From positions 1-40,136 of the forward strand of contig WRGF01000211.1 of the NCBI GenBank assembly GCA_009787345.1: DNA of 40,136 nucleotides, in the 5' to 3' direction. The stretch's first letter is position 1. Each line of letters starts with the position of its first letter. Source of the stretch: Turicibacter sp. GTDB lineage: Bacteria > Bacillota_I > Bacilli_A > MOL361 > Turicibacteraceae. The position numbers and the translations under genes are program-made. This document shows, one piece after another, positions 6,907-15,472 of this stretch. The notes beneath the pieces are model-generated. The model had not been told where the DNA came from. It saw only the letters and a list, made by a program, of their open reading frames with translations, and searched no databases.

Positions 6907-7797
6907 TTATCTGATGGAAATCCCGCCCCCTGGAAGCTGGGTGAATGGGATGTTGTTGTCTGTTAAAACTTCTGAAAGCGCACGGGTCAGTTCGTCGCCG
7001 ATGTCATTTTGATCGGCTACAAACTGGTTGTACGTATCGATGACGCTGTTGTTGACCTGTTGATAGGCGTTGATTGCCCCCATCATCTGCCCTAGGCTTT
7101 GCAGCTTTAAGGACCAGGGCCTGGTCAATGACGGCTGCCCCTCGTTTTGGGCGATAAAGGCTTCCACATTTGCCTGGAGCAAGGTGTAATCCCCTTGCAA
7201 CTGGGCTGCGGTCTCAGGACTTAGGGTGCCCCCGGTAATATGGGAGGCTATTTGCTGGTTGAAGCTGTTGAAGTCCTCCATCAGCTGGCTATGGGCCTGG
7301 GTAGTGGCGACCACAACGGGATCGTCCCCCATTAAGAAGCGGTTGACGGCGGCTTGCGGGATGAAGTCGAAGGCATACAGGATGACCAGCAGCAATAGCA
7401 CGATGGGAAGTCCCATCAACAGGCCTTTGCCAATGTCTTGAAGCTGGCGGCTCTGCCTTTTGGATAGCATTTTTTTGCTGCCTTGGCTTTGCCTCCTGTA
7501 ATTTTGATACGCCAGTTCATCGGCATCCATTTCAACCCCTTGTTGCCCGAATTGCCCCGGATTGAAATTATCGTAATGCCCTTGCGGTTCACCGAAGCCT
7601 GCCTCAGCATAACCTCCGGCCACCTTTTGGAAGATTTGCCCTTGGCGGCTGTAGAGCTGGCTTTCCCCTTCCCCTTGACCCACCATCACTCCCATCTCGG
7701 AGAAATACTTCATGGCCTGGTCCTTCTCTTCTAACTTTTTTTCTTCTTGCCATTGCTGATACCAATTCCGGTAATAATTGCGCTTTGGTGCGTTCAT
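6907..7797 (-). CDS. Single-pass membrane protein, function unknown
   Basis: 296 residues; I do not recognise the family. Residues 1-120 are hydrophilic, rich in Gln, Gly and Tyr and begin with a Tyr/Trp/Arg-rich segment (NYYRNWYQQWQ). One strong membrane helix lies at about 126-146 (LPIVLLLLVILYAF), preceded by basic residues, which predicts cytoplasmic N-terminus and external C-terminus. The outer part (about 150-296) is predicted mostly helical and ends with PGGGISIR. CAGGGGG precedes the ATG. It lies 81 bp downstream of the LysM protein gene on the same strand, so the two may be co-transcribed and may both act at the envelope. Their Gln/Tyr-rich composition is similar. Confidence 0.7.
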   Translation of the reverse strand: MNAPKRNYYRNWYQQWQEEKKLEEKDQAMKYFSEMGVMVGQGEGESQLYSRQGQIFQKVAGGYAEAGFGEPQGHYDNFNPGQFGQQGVEMDADELAYQNYRRQSQGSKKMLSKRQSRQLQDIGKGLLMGLPIVLLLLVILYAFDFIPQAAVNRFLMGDDPVVVATTQAHSQLMEDFNSFNQQIASHITGGTLSPETAAQLQGDYTLLQANVEAFIAQNEGQPSLTRPWSLKLQSLGQMMGAINAYQQVNNSVIDTYNQFVADQNDIGDELTRALSEVLTDNNIPFTQLPGGGISIR

Positions 7798-7878
7798 GGA
7801 TTTTCCCCCTGTCTAAATAAAGTGAGTTACTTCCATAATACGCGAGTTATCAAAGCTTTATGACCGGTTGGTAGAAAA

Positions 7879-8877
7879 TTAAACGATTCCCCATGGAAAC
7901 GCTGCCCAGTAGGAGGCTTCGTCGGGATAATAAAAGGAAAGGTAGTCCATGGGATTATAGCCGTTACCTGTACAGGGCGATGCGCCCCTTGCGGGATAGC
8001 CATAACCGCCCGGGTAAACAATGGGGAAATCACCGAAATCAGGCAATTCCTGGCGCGCTTCCCATCCGCGGGGGTCAACGCCATGATAAATGATAGTGGC
8101 AGGTCCCGGGATATAAGCAGAGTATGGATTAAGCCCTGGTGGCCGGTCGTAATAACCTTGCTGGGCCATAGGCGCCTGCTGATAGGCATAAGGATAATTG
8201 AAAGGCTGCCCCAGTGGCGCTTCCCCTAAATAAGTCGTCTGCTGATGGGTCTGCACATGGGAATACGGCTCCGACTGGTTATGGGAATGCTGGTAAGGCG
8301 TCTGGTTCACCGTCACCCCCGATTCCCCCACTGCCGCCTGGCTTCCCCCATTATTTTCCCAATAGGCAGCCCCTTGCTGGGTCATCCCCTGGCTTTGCGA
8401 CACACCTGGAACTGAAAACTGCTGGGCGAGGGACGGGTGCGCTGCCTGGTTATTGGAAGTTTGGCTGATGTGGGGTTGCGGGATATCCACCTTGATGCCA
8501 TCTGCAACGATGCTATCCTCGACTTGCTTTAATGGGACTTGCTTGGCCTCCTCAACGTTCCCCTCGTTATGGGAAACAGAAGTTTGGTGGGAAGCAGTGG
8601 TTTCTTGCAAAGGCGCTGGTTGTTCCGGCTGGTCGGTGCTTCCGGAATGGAGGTCAACGGCCTGAGTATCCACTTTCGGGAAGTGGGTCTGTACTTTTTC
8701 CTCGAAGCTCAAGCCATCTTTTCGGTTAATGTCCGGCAACTTGATTTTAAGCCCGGGGACAAGCCCTGCCAAATAATTAATGTGGGTATTCATCCCAATC
8801 AGGTCCTGCAAGCTCACCCCGTATTGGTGGGCAATGGATTCAAAAGTGTCGTTTCGCTTGGCAATGTGAACTTTCAT
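7879..8877 (-). CDS. LysM-domain protein with Tyr/Pro/Gly/Gln-rich tail, SafA-like
   Basis: 332 residues. One LysM domain at the very N-terminus (about 3-48: IAKRNDTFESIAHQYGVSLQDLI..N) has no signal peptide before it. The rest is low complexity: a Ser/Gln/Glu-rich middle and a Tyr-, Pro- and Gly-rich C-terminal third ending YYPDEASYWAAFPWG. An N-terminal LysM without export signal plus a Tyr-rich tail is the layout of spore-coat assembly proteins such as SafA, which bind peptidoglycan at the forespore surface and are cross-linked. That assignment is inferred from architecture and not from full-length similarity. AGGAGG precedes the ATG by nine bases. Confidence 0.72.
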   Translation of the reverse strand: MKVHIAKRNDTFESIAHQYGVSLQDLIGMNTHINYLAGLVPGLKIKLPDINRKDGLSFEEKVQTHFPKVDTQAVDLHSGSTDQPEQPAPLQETTASHQTSVSHNEGNVEEAKQVPLKQVEDSIVADGIKVDIPQPHISQTSNNQAAHPSLAQQFSVPGVSQSQGMTQQGAAYWENNGGSQAAVGESGVTVNQTPYQHSHNQSEPYSHVQTHQQTTYLGEAPLGQPFNYPYAYQQAPMAQQGYYDRPPGLNPYSAYIPGPATIIYHGVDPRGWEARQELPDFGDFPIVYPGGYGYPARGASPCTGNGYNPMDYLSFYYPDEASYWAAFPWGIV

Positions 8878-9000
8878 CGTATAGGTCCTCCTCGTCTAAA
8901 GCTTAGGCTAATTTAATTATATGACCCCCACATTCCTAATATAACTTACATAAATATTTTAACAAAGGAGAACAATAGGTGTGGATTGAGAGGTGTGGCC

Positions 9001-9126
9001 ATGAAAACTTACAATCGCTTCGAACTGCTCATCGAAGATGAGGGGCAAAATGGCAAGGTCAGCAAATTATTGCGGGATCGCCGCACAGGCCAAGTGGTAC
9101 TTTATATGTCTAAAACAGGAAAATGA
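9001..9126 (+). CDS. Small protein of 41 residues, possibly DUF6440-like
   Basis: Reads MKTYNRFELLIEDEGQNGKV then SKLLRDRRTGQVVLYMSKTGK. The pattern RFE...KLLRDRRTGQVVLY resembles the first part of DUF6440-type small cytoplasmic proteins, but the usual GGLTPL ending is absent before the TGA, so this is either a short variant or a truncated copy. GAGAGGTG lies just before the ATG; an AAAGGAG at 8964-8970 could instead serve a TTG at 8986. It is the only plus-strand gene in a long minus-strand stretch and ends at a bidirectional terminator. Function unknown. Confidence 0.5.
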   Translation: MKTYNRFELLIEDEGQNGKVSKLLRDRRTGQVVLYMSKTGK

Positions 9127-9159
9127 AGGGGAAATCCCCCTGGCTGCTTTGCGTTTATA

Positions 9160-9202
9160 AAAAACGTCATCACCCCTTGAATAGGGATGATGACGTTTCT
9201 TT
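9160..9202. terminator. Bidirectional terminator between the small gene and obg
   Basis: Arms 9162-9178 and 9181-9198 form a long stem (AAACGTCATCA..CCC) flanked by A-run and T-run. Confidence 0.9.
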
Positions 9203-9206
9203 TCAG

Positions 9207-10490
9207 TTATTCTTTAAATTCAAATTCAAAATCCATTACCCTTACCAAATCGCCATCTTCCACGCCTAATTCCCTTAAGGCCTGGTCTACACCTAACTGG
9301 CGAAGCTGACGGGCAAATCGTTGGACGGATGCTTCGCGGTTGAAGTCCGTCTGGTGAAGGATTTTCTCTACGCGTTCACCTGTAACCACGTAAACGCCTG
9401 CGTCATCCTGATCGATGGCAAAAGGAGCTTCTTCTGGCGTAAATTTATAAACGACAGATTGCTCAGTCTCATCCTCGTCATAAAGCGGGAATTGAGGGGT
9501 ATTGGCAAGGAGATCCGCCGTTTTATATAACAGCTGGTCAAGGTTTTGGCGGGTGAAGGCTGAAATTTCAACTACTTCCACTTCTTCACCGACTTGATCC
9601 TTGAATTTTTTCAGGTTATCCTCGGCACCTTCCATGTCCATTTTATTGGCCACAACAATCTGCGGGCGTTCAAGGAGCTTGTACCGGTATTGGCCCAGTT
9701 CATTATTGATGGTCATAAAGTCTTCATACGGATCCCGGCCTTCTGAACCTGCCATGTCAATGACGTGTAGGATAACCCGGGTCCGTTCGATGTGACGCAG
9801 GAATTGATGCCCAAGGCCTGCACCTTCTGCTGCTCCCTGAATAAGCCCTGGCAAGTCGGCCATGATGAAGGAACGCCCATCAGGTGCACGCACTACACCT
9901 AAGTTGGGAACCAACGTCGTGAAATGATAGGCTGCAATTTTAGGTTTGGCAGCTGATACGACAGAAATCAACGTGGATTTCCCAACGCTTGGAAAGCCCA
10001 CCAGGCCCACGTCTGCCAATACTTTAAGTTCCACCCTGATCTCACGTTTTTGGCCAATGCCTCCGTTTTCAGCAAGTTCCGGTGCCGTATTCCTCGGGGT
10101 TGCAAAATGAATGTTCCCCCGTCCCCCGCGACCGCCTTTGGCAATAATGGCGCGTTGGTTGTTCTCTGTCAAGTCAGCGACGATCAAATTAGTATCTTGG
10201 TCGTAAACAATGGTCCCAACCGGGACTTTGACAATTAAATCGTCTGAATTTTTCCCGTGCATCCCTTTCCCCATGCCATTTTCACCTGGCTTGGCTGTCA
10301 GGACACGGTTGAAGCGAAGGTCGATGAGGGTCGTCAAACCTTCATCGGCTACAAATATGATGCTCCCGCCATGGCCACCGTCGCCACCAGCTGGCCCTCC
10401 ATTGGAGATATATTTCTCCCGGCGCCAGGCAACAGCACCGTTTCCGCCATCACCGGCAGCAATTTTTATTTTAACCTGATCGATAAACAC
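9207..10490 (-). CDS. obg: Obg/CgtA GTPase
   Basis: A ribosome-associated GTPase needed for 50S assembly and stress signalling. Domains in order: the glycine-rich Obg fold ([27 protein letters not shown]), the G domain with the P-loop [10 protein letters not shown]3 [12 protein letters not shown] and G4 NKMD, then the C-terminal OCT domain (about the last 75 residues). The true start is GTG at 10488-10490 ([13 protein letters not shown]), preceded by CAAGGGG; a longer frame running up to 10535 would begin inside a hairpin stem and add residues absent from the family. About 427 residues, the normal length. Its ribosome-binding site lies in an arm of the alternative hairpin described at 10495-10560. 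Confidence 0.97.
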   Translation of the reverse strand: MFIDQVKIKIAAGDGGNGAVAWRREKYISNGGPAGGDGGHGGSIIFVADEGLTTLIDLRFNRVLTAKPGENGMGKGMHGKNSDDLIVKVPVGTIVYDQDTNLIVADLTENNQRAIIAKGGRGGRGNIHFATPRNTAPELAENGGIGQKREIRVELKVLADVGLVGFPSVGKSTLISVVSAAKPKIAAYHFTTLVPNLGVVRAPDGRSFIMADLPGLIQGAAEGAGLGHQFLRHIERTRVILHVIDMAGSEGRDPYEDFMTINNELGQYRYKLLERPQIVVANKMDMEGAEDNLKKFKDQVGEEVEVVEISAFTRQNLDQLLYKTADLLANTPQFPLYDEDETEQSVVYKFTPEEAPFAIDQDDAGVYVVTGERVEKILHQTDFNREASVQRFARQLRQLGVDQALRELGVEDGDLVRVMDFEFEFKE

Positions 10491-10494
10491 ATTT

Positions 10495-10560
10495 AACAAC
10501 CCCTTGGAGATATGAAATAAAAGGGGTTGTAACACACGAAACCATGTGATACAACCCCTT
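10495..10560 (-). promoter_or_regulatory. Alternative-pairing RNA leader between rpmA and obg
   Basis: Read on the minus strand there are three arms. A (10545-10560) is AAGGGGTTGTATCACA. B (10521-10536) is TGTGTTACAACCCCTT. C (10495-10505) is AAGGGGTTGTT and holds the obg Shine-Dalgarno. B pairs with A over 16 positions (one mismatch, 8-base loop, then TTTTATTT, terminator-like), or with C over 10 bp (15-base loop), which would hide the obg ribosome-binding site. The two pairings exclude each other. The arms are directly visible; a switching function is inference. Confidence 0.6.
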
Positions 10561-10577
10561 GTCGTCTTTAGTTTTGA

Positions 10578-10862
10578 CTATTCAGCTGCTGCGTATACAG
10601 AAACTTGTTTTTTGTCGCGACCTTTACGCTCAAATTTAACGATTCCGTCGATTTTAGCGAATAAAGTGTGGTCAACACCGATTCCAACGTTTGTACCAGG
10701 ATAGATTTTAGTCCCGCGTTGACGGTAGATGATAGAACCTGCGGAAGCGTATTGCCCGTCAGCTTTCTTAGCACCTAAACGTTTAGACTCAGAGTCACGT
10801 CCGTTTTTTGTTGAACCTACCCCTTTTTTCGATGCGAAAAATTGTAAATTTAATTTTAACAT
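10578..10862 (-). CDS. rpmA: 50S ribosomal protein L27
   Basis: 94 residues. Starts [20 protein letters not shown], carrying the Bacillota-specific N-terminal extension that the protease Prp removes after LQFFA so that the mature N-terminus can reach the peptidyl-transferase centre. The start at 10862 is set by GGAGGTGG; a 14-codon longer reading frame is not used. Encoded 28 bases after prp, in the usual rplU-prp-rpmA order. Confidence 0.98.
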   Translation of the reverse strand: MLKLNLQFFASKKGVGSTKNGRDSESKRLGAKKADGQYASAGSIIYRQRGTKIYPGTNVGIGVDHTLFAKIDGIVKFERKGRDKKQVSVYAAAE

Positions 10863-10890
10863 GAAGTCCACCTCCGTTTGTAAAGTCTTA

Positions 10891-11202
10891 TTATTTATTT
10901 TCAATGACCGTGAGGTACTGAAAACTATCTTCTTCGATTGTCTGCAAAGATATGATCATTCCTTTGGCGAGGGTTTGGGCCGCATCGCTTTGGGGAATAT
11001 TTTCAACCTGTAAATACCCATCGTCCATTTTTACCGCCAGCTCTGATTCGTCTAAGGCAATCATGGCATTTGTCAACCCAAAAGCAACAGCGCTCACTGC
11101 TGCGCACACCAAGTCTTCACCTGGTTCGCCGGCATAGGCATGCCCATCCATTTCAAAGGTTGCAACCTTATGGTTATTATAGTTAAAGTTTGCCGTAATC
11201 AT
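10891..11202 (-). CDS. prp: Ribosomal-processing cysteine protease Prp
   Basis: 103 residues. The catalytic pair is visible in [18 protein letters not shown]: His21 and Cys33. Prp cleaves the N-terminal extension of L27, whose gene follows and carries the LQFFA site. No Shine-Dalgarno stands out before the ATG, which is 11 bases after the rplU stop, so translation probably depends on coupling to rplU. Confidence 0.95.
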   Translation of the reverse strand: MITANFNYNNHKVATFEMDGHAYAGEPGEDLVCAAVSAVAFGLTNAMIALDESELAVKMDDGYLQVENIPQSDAAQTLAKGMIISLQTIEEDSFQYLTVIENK

Positions 11203-11213
11203 ACGTGGGCTGA

Positions 11214-11522
11214 TTAAGCGTTGATCGCTTCGATAACAACCTTAGTGTATGGCTGACGGTGACCTTGTTTCTTTTTGTAACCTTTTTTCGGCTTGTACTT
11301 GAAGACGATGATTTTTTCGCCTTTTCCGTGACGTTCTACCTTACCTGTTACAGTTGCACCTGCTACTAATGGGGCTCCTACTTTAGTTTCTTCCCCACCA
11401 ACGAATAATACTTCGTCGAAAGTTACAGTTTCACCTTCAGTAAGGTTTAACTTTTCGATGTAGATTTCTTGTCCAGCTTCAACGCGGATTTGTTTTCCGC
11501 CTGTTTTGATAATTGCGTACAT
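11214..11522 (-). CDS. rplU: 50S ribosomal protein L21
   Basis: 102 residues starting [20 protein letters not shown] and containing the L21 signature around [20 protein letters not shown]. Start fixed by AAGGAGG nine bases upstream of 11522. First gene of the rplU-prp-rpmA-obg block, with a structured leader and a near-consensus promoter upstream. Confidence 0.98.
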   Translation of the reverse strand: MYAIIKTGGKQIRVEAGQEIYIEKLNLTEGETVTFDEVLFVGGEETKVGAPLVAGATVTGKVERHGKGEKIIVFKYKPKKGYKKKQGHRQPYTKVVIEAINA

Positions 11523-11534
11523 AGACTGCACCTC

Positions 11535-11632
11535 CTTGATTTTTTGACTCAGACTCGCCATCATAGGTATTGCCGGCTGGCACATTTAAACCTTATCCGA
11601 GCGGTTGCAGTACCCCAAAGGGTGCTTACAAC
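11535..11632 (-). promoter_or_regulatory. L21 leader RNA
   Basis: The transcript between the rplU promoter and its ribosome-binding site contains the segments GTACTGCAACCGCTCGGATA, AGGTTTAAATGTGCCAGCCG, GCAATACCTATGATGGCG and AGTCTGA, which fit my memory of the ribosomal protein L21 leader of Bacillota. That element is thought to mediate autoregulation by L21. Covariance-model scoring with the Rfam L21 leader would confirm it. Confidence 0.75.
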
Positions 11633-11639
11633 ATTAAAT

Positions 11640-11668
11640 ATTATATCGCAGGGAAGAGGAATTGTCAA
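11640..11668 (-). promoter_or_regulatory. Sigma-A promoter of the rplU operon
   Basis: TTGACA (11663-11668), 17 bases, TATAAT (11640-11645) on the minus strand: perfect consensus, as expected for a ribosomal protein operon. Confidence 0.92.
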
Positions 11669-11713
11669 GAAAAAATAGCGGTTTTTGCGCCGGCTATCAA
11701 TTCGCCTGTTTTT

Positions 11714-13216
11714 TCAGGGATTGATGGCTGGTTTTTGGGGTTGGCGTTTCCGCAGGCGCTTCCCCCCGAAGCCCTCGAATCCGAAGGCATCCGCCCGTGG
11801 GACATATTTCTCACCGGCAAAATAGCCTTTGAGCAATTTGACGCTCGTGCTGCTTAAGAGCAATGCGGCAATAATGTTGGGAAGTGCCATGAAGGCATTC
11901 ATCACGTCAGCAATGGCCCAAATCAACGAGGCGCCCCCGACTGCCCCAAAGACAGCTGCCGGCAAGACGATGAAACGGTAAAGCCCGCGAAGCCTTAGCC
12001 CCCAAGTCGGTCCCAGCAAGTATTCAAAGCACTTTTCACCTACATATGACCAGCCGATGACCGTTGTAAAACCAAAAGTAGCCATTAAAAACGCCATGGT
12101 CCAGCCACCTGCTACCGGCCCGAAGAATGAATTTTGGAAGGACTGGATAACAAGGGGTGCCCCTGTCATTCCCAGGCTTTGGTCTACGAAACTAGGTTGG
12201 ATAACGTCCATTGGCACTTGGGTTAAAATAACGAGGGCGATCAGGGTACACATGACATGGGTATCCATAAACACTTCGAAGCAGCCCCAAAATGCAGATT
12301 TGACGGGATGGTCTGTTTTAGATGCCGAATATGCAATCGGCCCTGAGCCAAGGCCAGCCTCATTAGAGAAAATCCCCCGTTGAAGCCCTAAGCGCACGGC
12401 ATACATGACTGCCACTCCTCCGACACCGCCTGTGAGGCTTTGCGCCGTAAAGGCACCCCTGAAAATCAAGCCAAAAGCATAAGGGATTTGTCCCATGCTC
12501 CCGATGATGATTGCAATGGATGACAAAATGGCAACGAGGGCAAGGAAAGGAATCAACTTATCCACAACGTTTGCAATGCTTTTTAGGCCCCCTAGGATAA
12601 CCAAGCCAATCAGTACCGCAGCAATGACCCCGATGGTGAACCTATCCCATTCGGGAAAAACGTGGATCAGGGCGCTGGTCGCCGCATTGGCCTGGACCAT
12701 GTTCCCAATCCCGAAAGTGGCAATCGCCCCAAAGAAAGCAAAAACCAAAGCTAGCCATTTCTTGCCCAGCCCTTTTTCCATGTAAGCAAAAGGACCGGAT
12801 AAAACTTCTCCTTTTTGGTTTTGGCTCCTAAAGTGGATGGCAAGGACAATTTCGTTTAACTTCGTGGCTAAACCGAAAAAGCCGACAATCCACATCCAAA
12901 AAACGGCACCGGGCCCGCCCCAACCAATGGCTGTTGCTGTGCCTGCCAACGTCCCGACACCCATGGTGGCTGAAAAAGAGGTCGTGACTGCCTGCCATGG
13001 GGAAATATCCCCTTCACCTGATGGCGGGTTCTTTTTATTTTCAGGCTTTCTAAACATGTCGACGATGGTGCGGTCCAGGATGTGGCCAAAATGACGGATT
13101 TGGAATCCTTTAAAGCGCCAGGTTAAAATAATCCCGGCTCCAAGCAAAACGCTCCAAGCGGCTGGGCCCCAAACAATGTTTTGGATGCCCCTGAAAAAGT
13201 TCTCGATTCCTTGCAT
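11714..13216 (-). CDS. Alanine/glycine:cation symporter (AGCS family)
   Basis: 500 residues with about ten or eleven hydrophobic helices. AGCS family marks: GVGTLAGTATAIGWGGPGAV in the first third and QRGIFSNEAGLGSGPIA in the middle. These carriers import alanine or glycine with sodium or protons. A second member of the family is encoded at 23283-24719, with about the same topology but clearly divergent sequence. The C-terminus is basic (FGGKRLRKRQPQK). GGGAG precedes the ATG. Monocistronic by spacing. Confidence 0.94.
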   Translation of the reverse strand: MQGIENFFRGIQNIVWGPAAWSVLLGAGIILTWRFKGFQIRHFGHILDRTIVDMFRKPENKKNPPSGEGDISPWQAVTTSFSATMGVGTLAGTATAIGWGGPGAVFWMWIVGFFGLATKLNEIVLAIHFRSQNQKGEVLSGPFAYMEKGLGKKWLALVFAFFGAIATFGIGNMVQANAATSALIHVFPEWDRFTIGVIAAVLIGLVILGGLKSIANVVDKLIPFLALVAILSSIAIIIGSMGQIPYAFGLIFRGAFTAQSLTGGVGGVAVMYAVRLGLQRGIFSNEAGLGSGPIAYSASKTDHPVKSAFWGCFEVFMDTHVMCTLIALVILTQVPMDVIQPSFVDQSLGMTGAPLVIQSFQNSFFGPVAGGWTMAFLMATFGFTTVIGWSYVGEKCFEYLLGPTWGLRLRGLYRFIVLPAAVFGAVGGASLIWAIADVMNAFMALPNIIAALLLSSTSVKLLKGYFAGEKYVPRADAFGFEGFGGKRLRKRQPQKPAINP

Positions 13217-13315
13217 AAAATCAGCTCCCCATTTTATAAATTAAGTTATTCTACCATGAATCATGCGAGTCAACAAGGGGTTGGTAATTTTTAACATCCG
13301 CTTTCATGAAATTAT

Positions 13316-13352
13316 AAAAGGCTTTAAGCAGGAAAGGTCTGCTTAAAGCCAT
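13316..13352 (-). terminator. Terminator after the response regulator gene
   Basis: Perfect 12-bp stem GGCTTTAAGCAG/CTGCTTAAAGCC with a 7-base loop, followed by TTTT on the minus strand. Confidence 0.88.
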
Positions 13353-13374
13353 TGAGTGGAGGCAAAGTGCCAAA

Positions 13375-13752
13375 TTATGAGGTTTTTTTCCCTATAAGCG
13401 CCTGGTACAGCAACTCGATGTCGATGGGCTTGACGAGGATGCCATCCAAGCCGCTTTTTTTGTAGTTCGCCCCGTGAGGGGAAATCTGGGTGGCTGTCAG
13501 TGCCAAAATCCGTCCCCCATAACCACGTTCCCGAATTTTTTGAGTCGTTTCATAGCCGTCCATTTCCGGCATGCTGATGTCCATTAGCACCAGGTCAAAA
13601 GACTGTCTGCTTACAGTGTCGATGGCCATTCTTCCATTGGAGGCTGTGTGGATATGCATCACCCCGAGCGCTTCCAACAGCTCTTCCATCATATATAAGT
13701 TAATCGCATTGTCATCCACAATCAACACAGACATTTCACCTTTAAGTTGCAA
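13375..13752 (-). CDS. Receiver-only response regulator (CheY/Spo0F-like)
   Basis: 125 residues, a lone receiver domain. Acidic pocket D13-D14, phosphoacceptor D58 (LVLMDISMPEMDG), T86 (ALTA) and K108 (LVKP) are all present, so it should be phosphorylatable. There is no output domain and no kinase nearby. The longer form of the motif (VDDN..N, MD..MPEMDG) is that of receivers split from hybrid histidine kinases. Start TTG at 13752, with GGAGG at proper spacing. It follows the M50 protease gene by 53 bases and could be its last co-transcribed gene. Partner unknown. Confidence 0.88.
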   Translation of the reverse strand: MQLKGEMSVLIVDDNAINLYMMEELLEALGVMHIHTASNGRMAIDTVSRQSFDLVLMDISMPEMDGYETTQKIRERGYGGRILALTATQISPHGANYKKSGLDGILVKPIDIELLYQALIGKKTS

Positions 13753-13805
13753 TTATCCGTCCTCCACCAAGTGTTCTTAATCCTTTAATTGTACAAAAAT
13801 TTCCC

Positions 13806-14609
13806 TTATTTGTCAAATTTTTGGGCCTCCCGATGCTGACCGTATTTGATGTCAAGCCAGCAGATTTCATCGCTATCGCCAAGGCCCGTACAAAAATAAT
13901 TGACGTGCCCCCGGAATAACCGGTTTTCCCAGTTGCCTTCGGTGATGCTGATTTTCTTAGGCGGAAGGGCAGTATTTCGGCAAAATTCCTTTTGCAACAG
14001 GAAGCGTTCAAACAAATAGGAAGATTCTTTCCTGAATTTGATGGTGGAATAAACCAAAAATCCTTCAATGAGCAAAAATTGGCGCCAGTCAAACCATAAA
14101 GTCAGAAGGACCAGTATCCCCAAAAGCACAACGTTAAACCCGTTGACCAGGTCCAAAACCTTTTTATAGGGCAGGTTCATGGACAACAGCGCCATCAATA
14201 TCCTTGACCCATCCAAAGGCGGGAGCGGCATCAAGTTGAACACAATCATGAACAGCTGTGAAAAGATGAGATAATAATGCCGGTTCAGGATAACAGAGGA
14301 TAAAGCATCGGTATCGACCAAAAGCAAAAGCATTAAAAATAAGCCATTGGACATAATGCCGCCAAGGCTCACCCATAAATCAGCCAGGTTGGACTTATTC
14401 AGTTCGCCACGAAAGCGCATCACCCCGCCAAAGCCGAAAAGACGCAATTCCTCAAGCTCCCATTTAAATAACCGCGCCATAAAAAAGTGGCCGAGTTCGT
14501 GGACGACAAGGGTCATCCCAAAAATAACAAACTGCGTGAAATGGCCCAGGAGGATGGCCAAAACTGTCATGACGTAAAAAGTAGGTTCAAACTTAATCAG
14601 CCTGCTCAT
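13806..14609 (-). CDS. M50 family intramembrane zinc metalloprotease (SpoIVFB-like)
   Basis: 267 residues. Zinc-binding HELGH at 37-41 in a membrane helix, and the third ligand in FNLMPLPPLDGSRI (Asp131), the M50 pattern. Four to five further hydrophobic segments. The site and partner match spoIVFA-spoIVFB of Bacillus, between mreD and rplU, where SpoIVFB cleaves pro-sigma-K. The start lies inside the end of the upstream M23-like gene (17-bp overlap), so the pair is translationally coupled. No sigma-K gene is visible, so the substrate is inferred from locus only; another regulated-proteolysis role is possible. Confidence 0.88.
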   Translation of the reverse strand: MSRLIKFEPTFYVMTVLAILLGHFTQFVIFGMTLVVHELGHFFMARLFKWELEELRLFGFGGVMRFRGELNKSNLADLWVSLGGIMSNGLFLMLLLLVDTDALSSVILNRHYYLIFSQLFMIVFNLMPLPPLDGSRILMALLSMNLPYKKVLDLVNGFNVVLLGILVLLTLWFDWRQFLLIEGFLVYSTIKFRKESSYLFERFLLQKEFCRNTALPPKKISITEGNWENRLFRGHVNYFCTGLGDSDEICWLDIKYGQHREAQKFDK

Positions 14610-15339
14610 GATTCACAAGGCCATTTAAAAACGTTAGGGTATCTTGCTGCTGGCCGCTGCTGCTTTGGACTGATAAGTAAAAATAGGAATCCTCCCCGAT
14701 GTCTTCCATAATCGTCCCGCTGCCAAGGGGTGTCCCGACCAACACATGGTCGAGGTAGGCCACCCGGATATTTTGCAAAAAGCCGACGGTCAAGAGCGAG
14801 TCGTCTTGAAGCTGGATGACAATGTAATCGCCAATTTCACGGGTGGCATCCGTCCCCCGCTCCACCACAATCCCTGCCACTGGGGACAAGACGTTTTCTT
14901 CTTGGCGGGTATTGACCACGATCCCGTCTGCATAATAAAGCTCGACCCCATAAGCGATGTCCCGGATCAATGTGGCTGCCAGGTTTTGCGTGGAGGCTCT
15001 GACCCCTTCCCCTTCGCCTTCCCCTAGGACTGCCATGGTCGGCTCAGGCAGGACCCCCGGTGCGATGTAGGAAAACGGGAACAAGTTGACCATAAAATGC
15101 TCGTACCAATAATTGTAGCGGGAAAATGCCATTTCACCCATAACGGTCCGGCGGATATGCTCAAATCCTTCATTTGACGGAAGGCGCTCCATGGTCAGCA
15201 CCCCCATCAAGAGGATGCCGCAAACGAGGAGCTGGTTCCTCAAAAGGTGCCAATAAGATGCCTGGCCGTCGGCTACAACCCGTTTTTTCCTGTTAGTGGG
15301 GTGCTTGGCCCGGTAAATTTTCTTGAAATCATTTTTCAT
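14593..15339 (-). CDS. M23-like membrane protein (SpoIVFA-like)
   Basis: About 248 residues. A basic N-terminus (MKNDFKKIYRAKHPTNRKKR), one membrane helix around residues 35-55 (LLVCGILLMGV), an external linker, then a degenerate LytM/M23-like beta domain: SPVAGIVVERGTD...DYIVIQ...LGSGTIME...YFYLSV. The zinc ligands HxH of active M23 peptidases are not seen, as in SpoIVFA, the non-catalytic regulator that holds SpoIVFB in check. Start at 15339 chosen for AAAGGGG nine bases upstream; an earlier ATG at 15360 is possible. It overlaps the protease gene it presumably controls. Confidence 0.78.
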   Translation of the reverse strand: MKNDFKKIYRAKHPTNRKKRVVADGQASYWHLLRNQLLVCGILLMGVLTMERLPSNEGFEHIRRTVMGEMAFSRYNYWYEHFMVNLFPFSYIAPGVLPEPTMAVLGEGEGEGVRASTQNLAATLIRDIAYGVELYYADGIVVNTRQEENVLSPVAGIVVERGTDATREIGDYIVIQLQDDSLLTVGFLQNIRVAYLDHVLVGTPLGSGTIMEDIGEDSYFYLSVQSSSGQQQDTLTFLNGLVNHEQAD

Positions 15340-15472
15340 CAATTGATTCCCCTTTCCCATGTGTGGGCTGTAATACCACTGTATGAAAGGGAAAAGCCAA
15401 AAAGACAGATTCGCCAAAACATGCTAAAAAGAAGTGAAAAAAATCAGGGAACGTGTTTATCTGTAACCCTTT

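Noticed and set aside
10491-10535. Longer obg start at 10535
   Set aside because: It would begin inside a hairpin stem and add 15 residues not found in Obg; GTG at 10490 has a proper Shine-Dalgarno and fits the family N-terminus.
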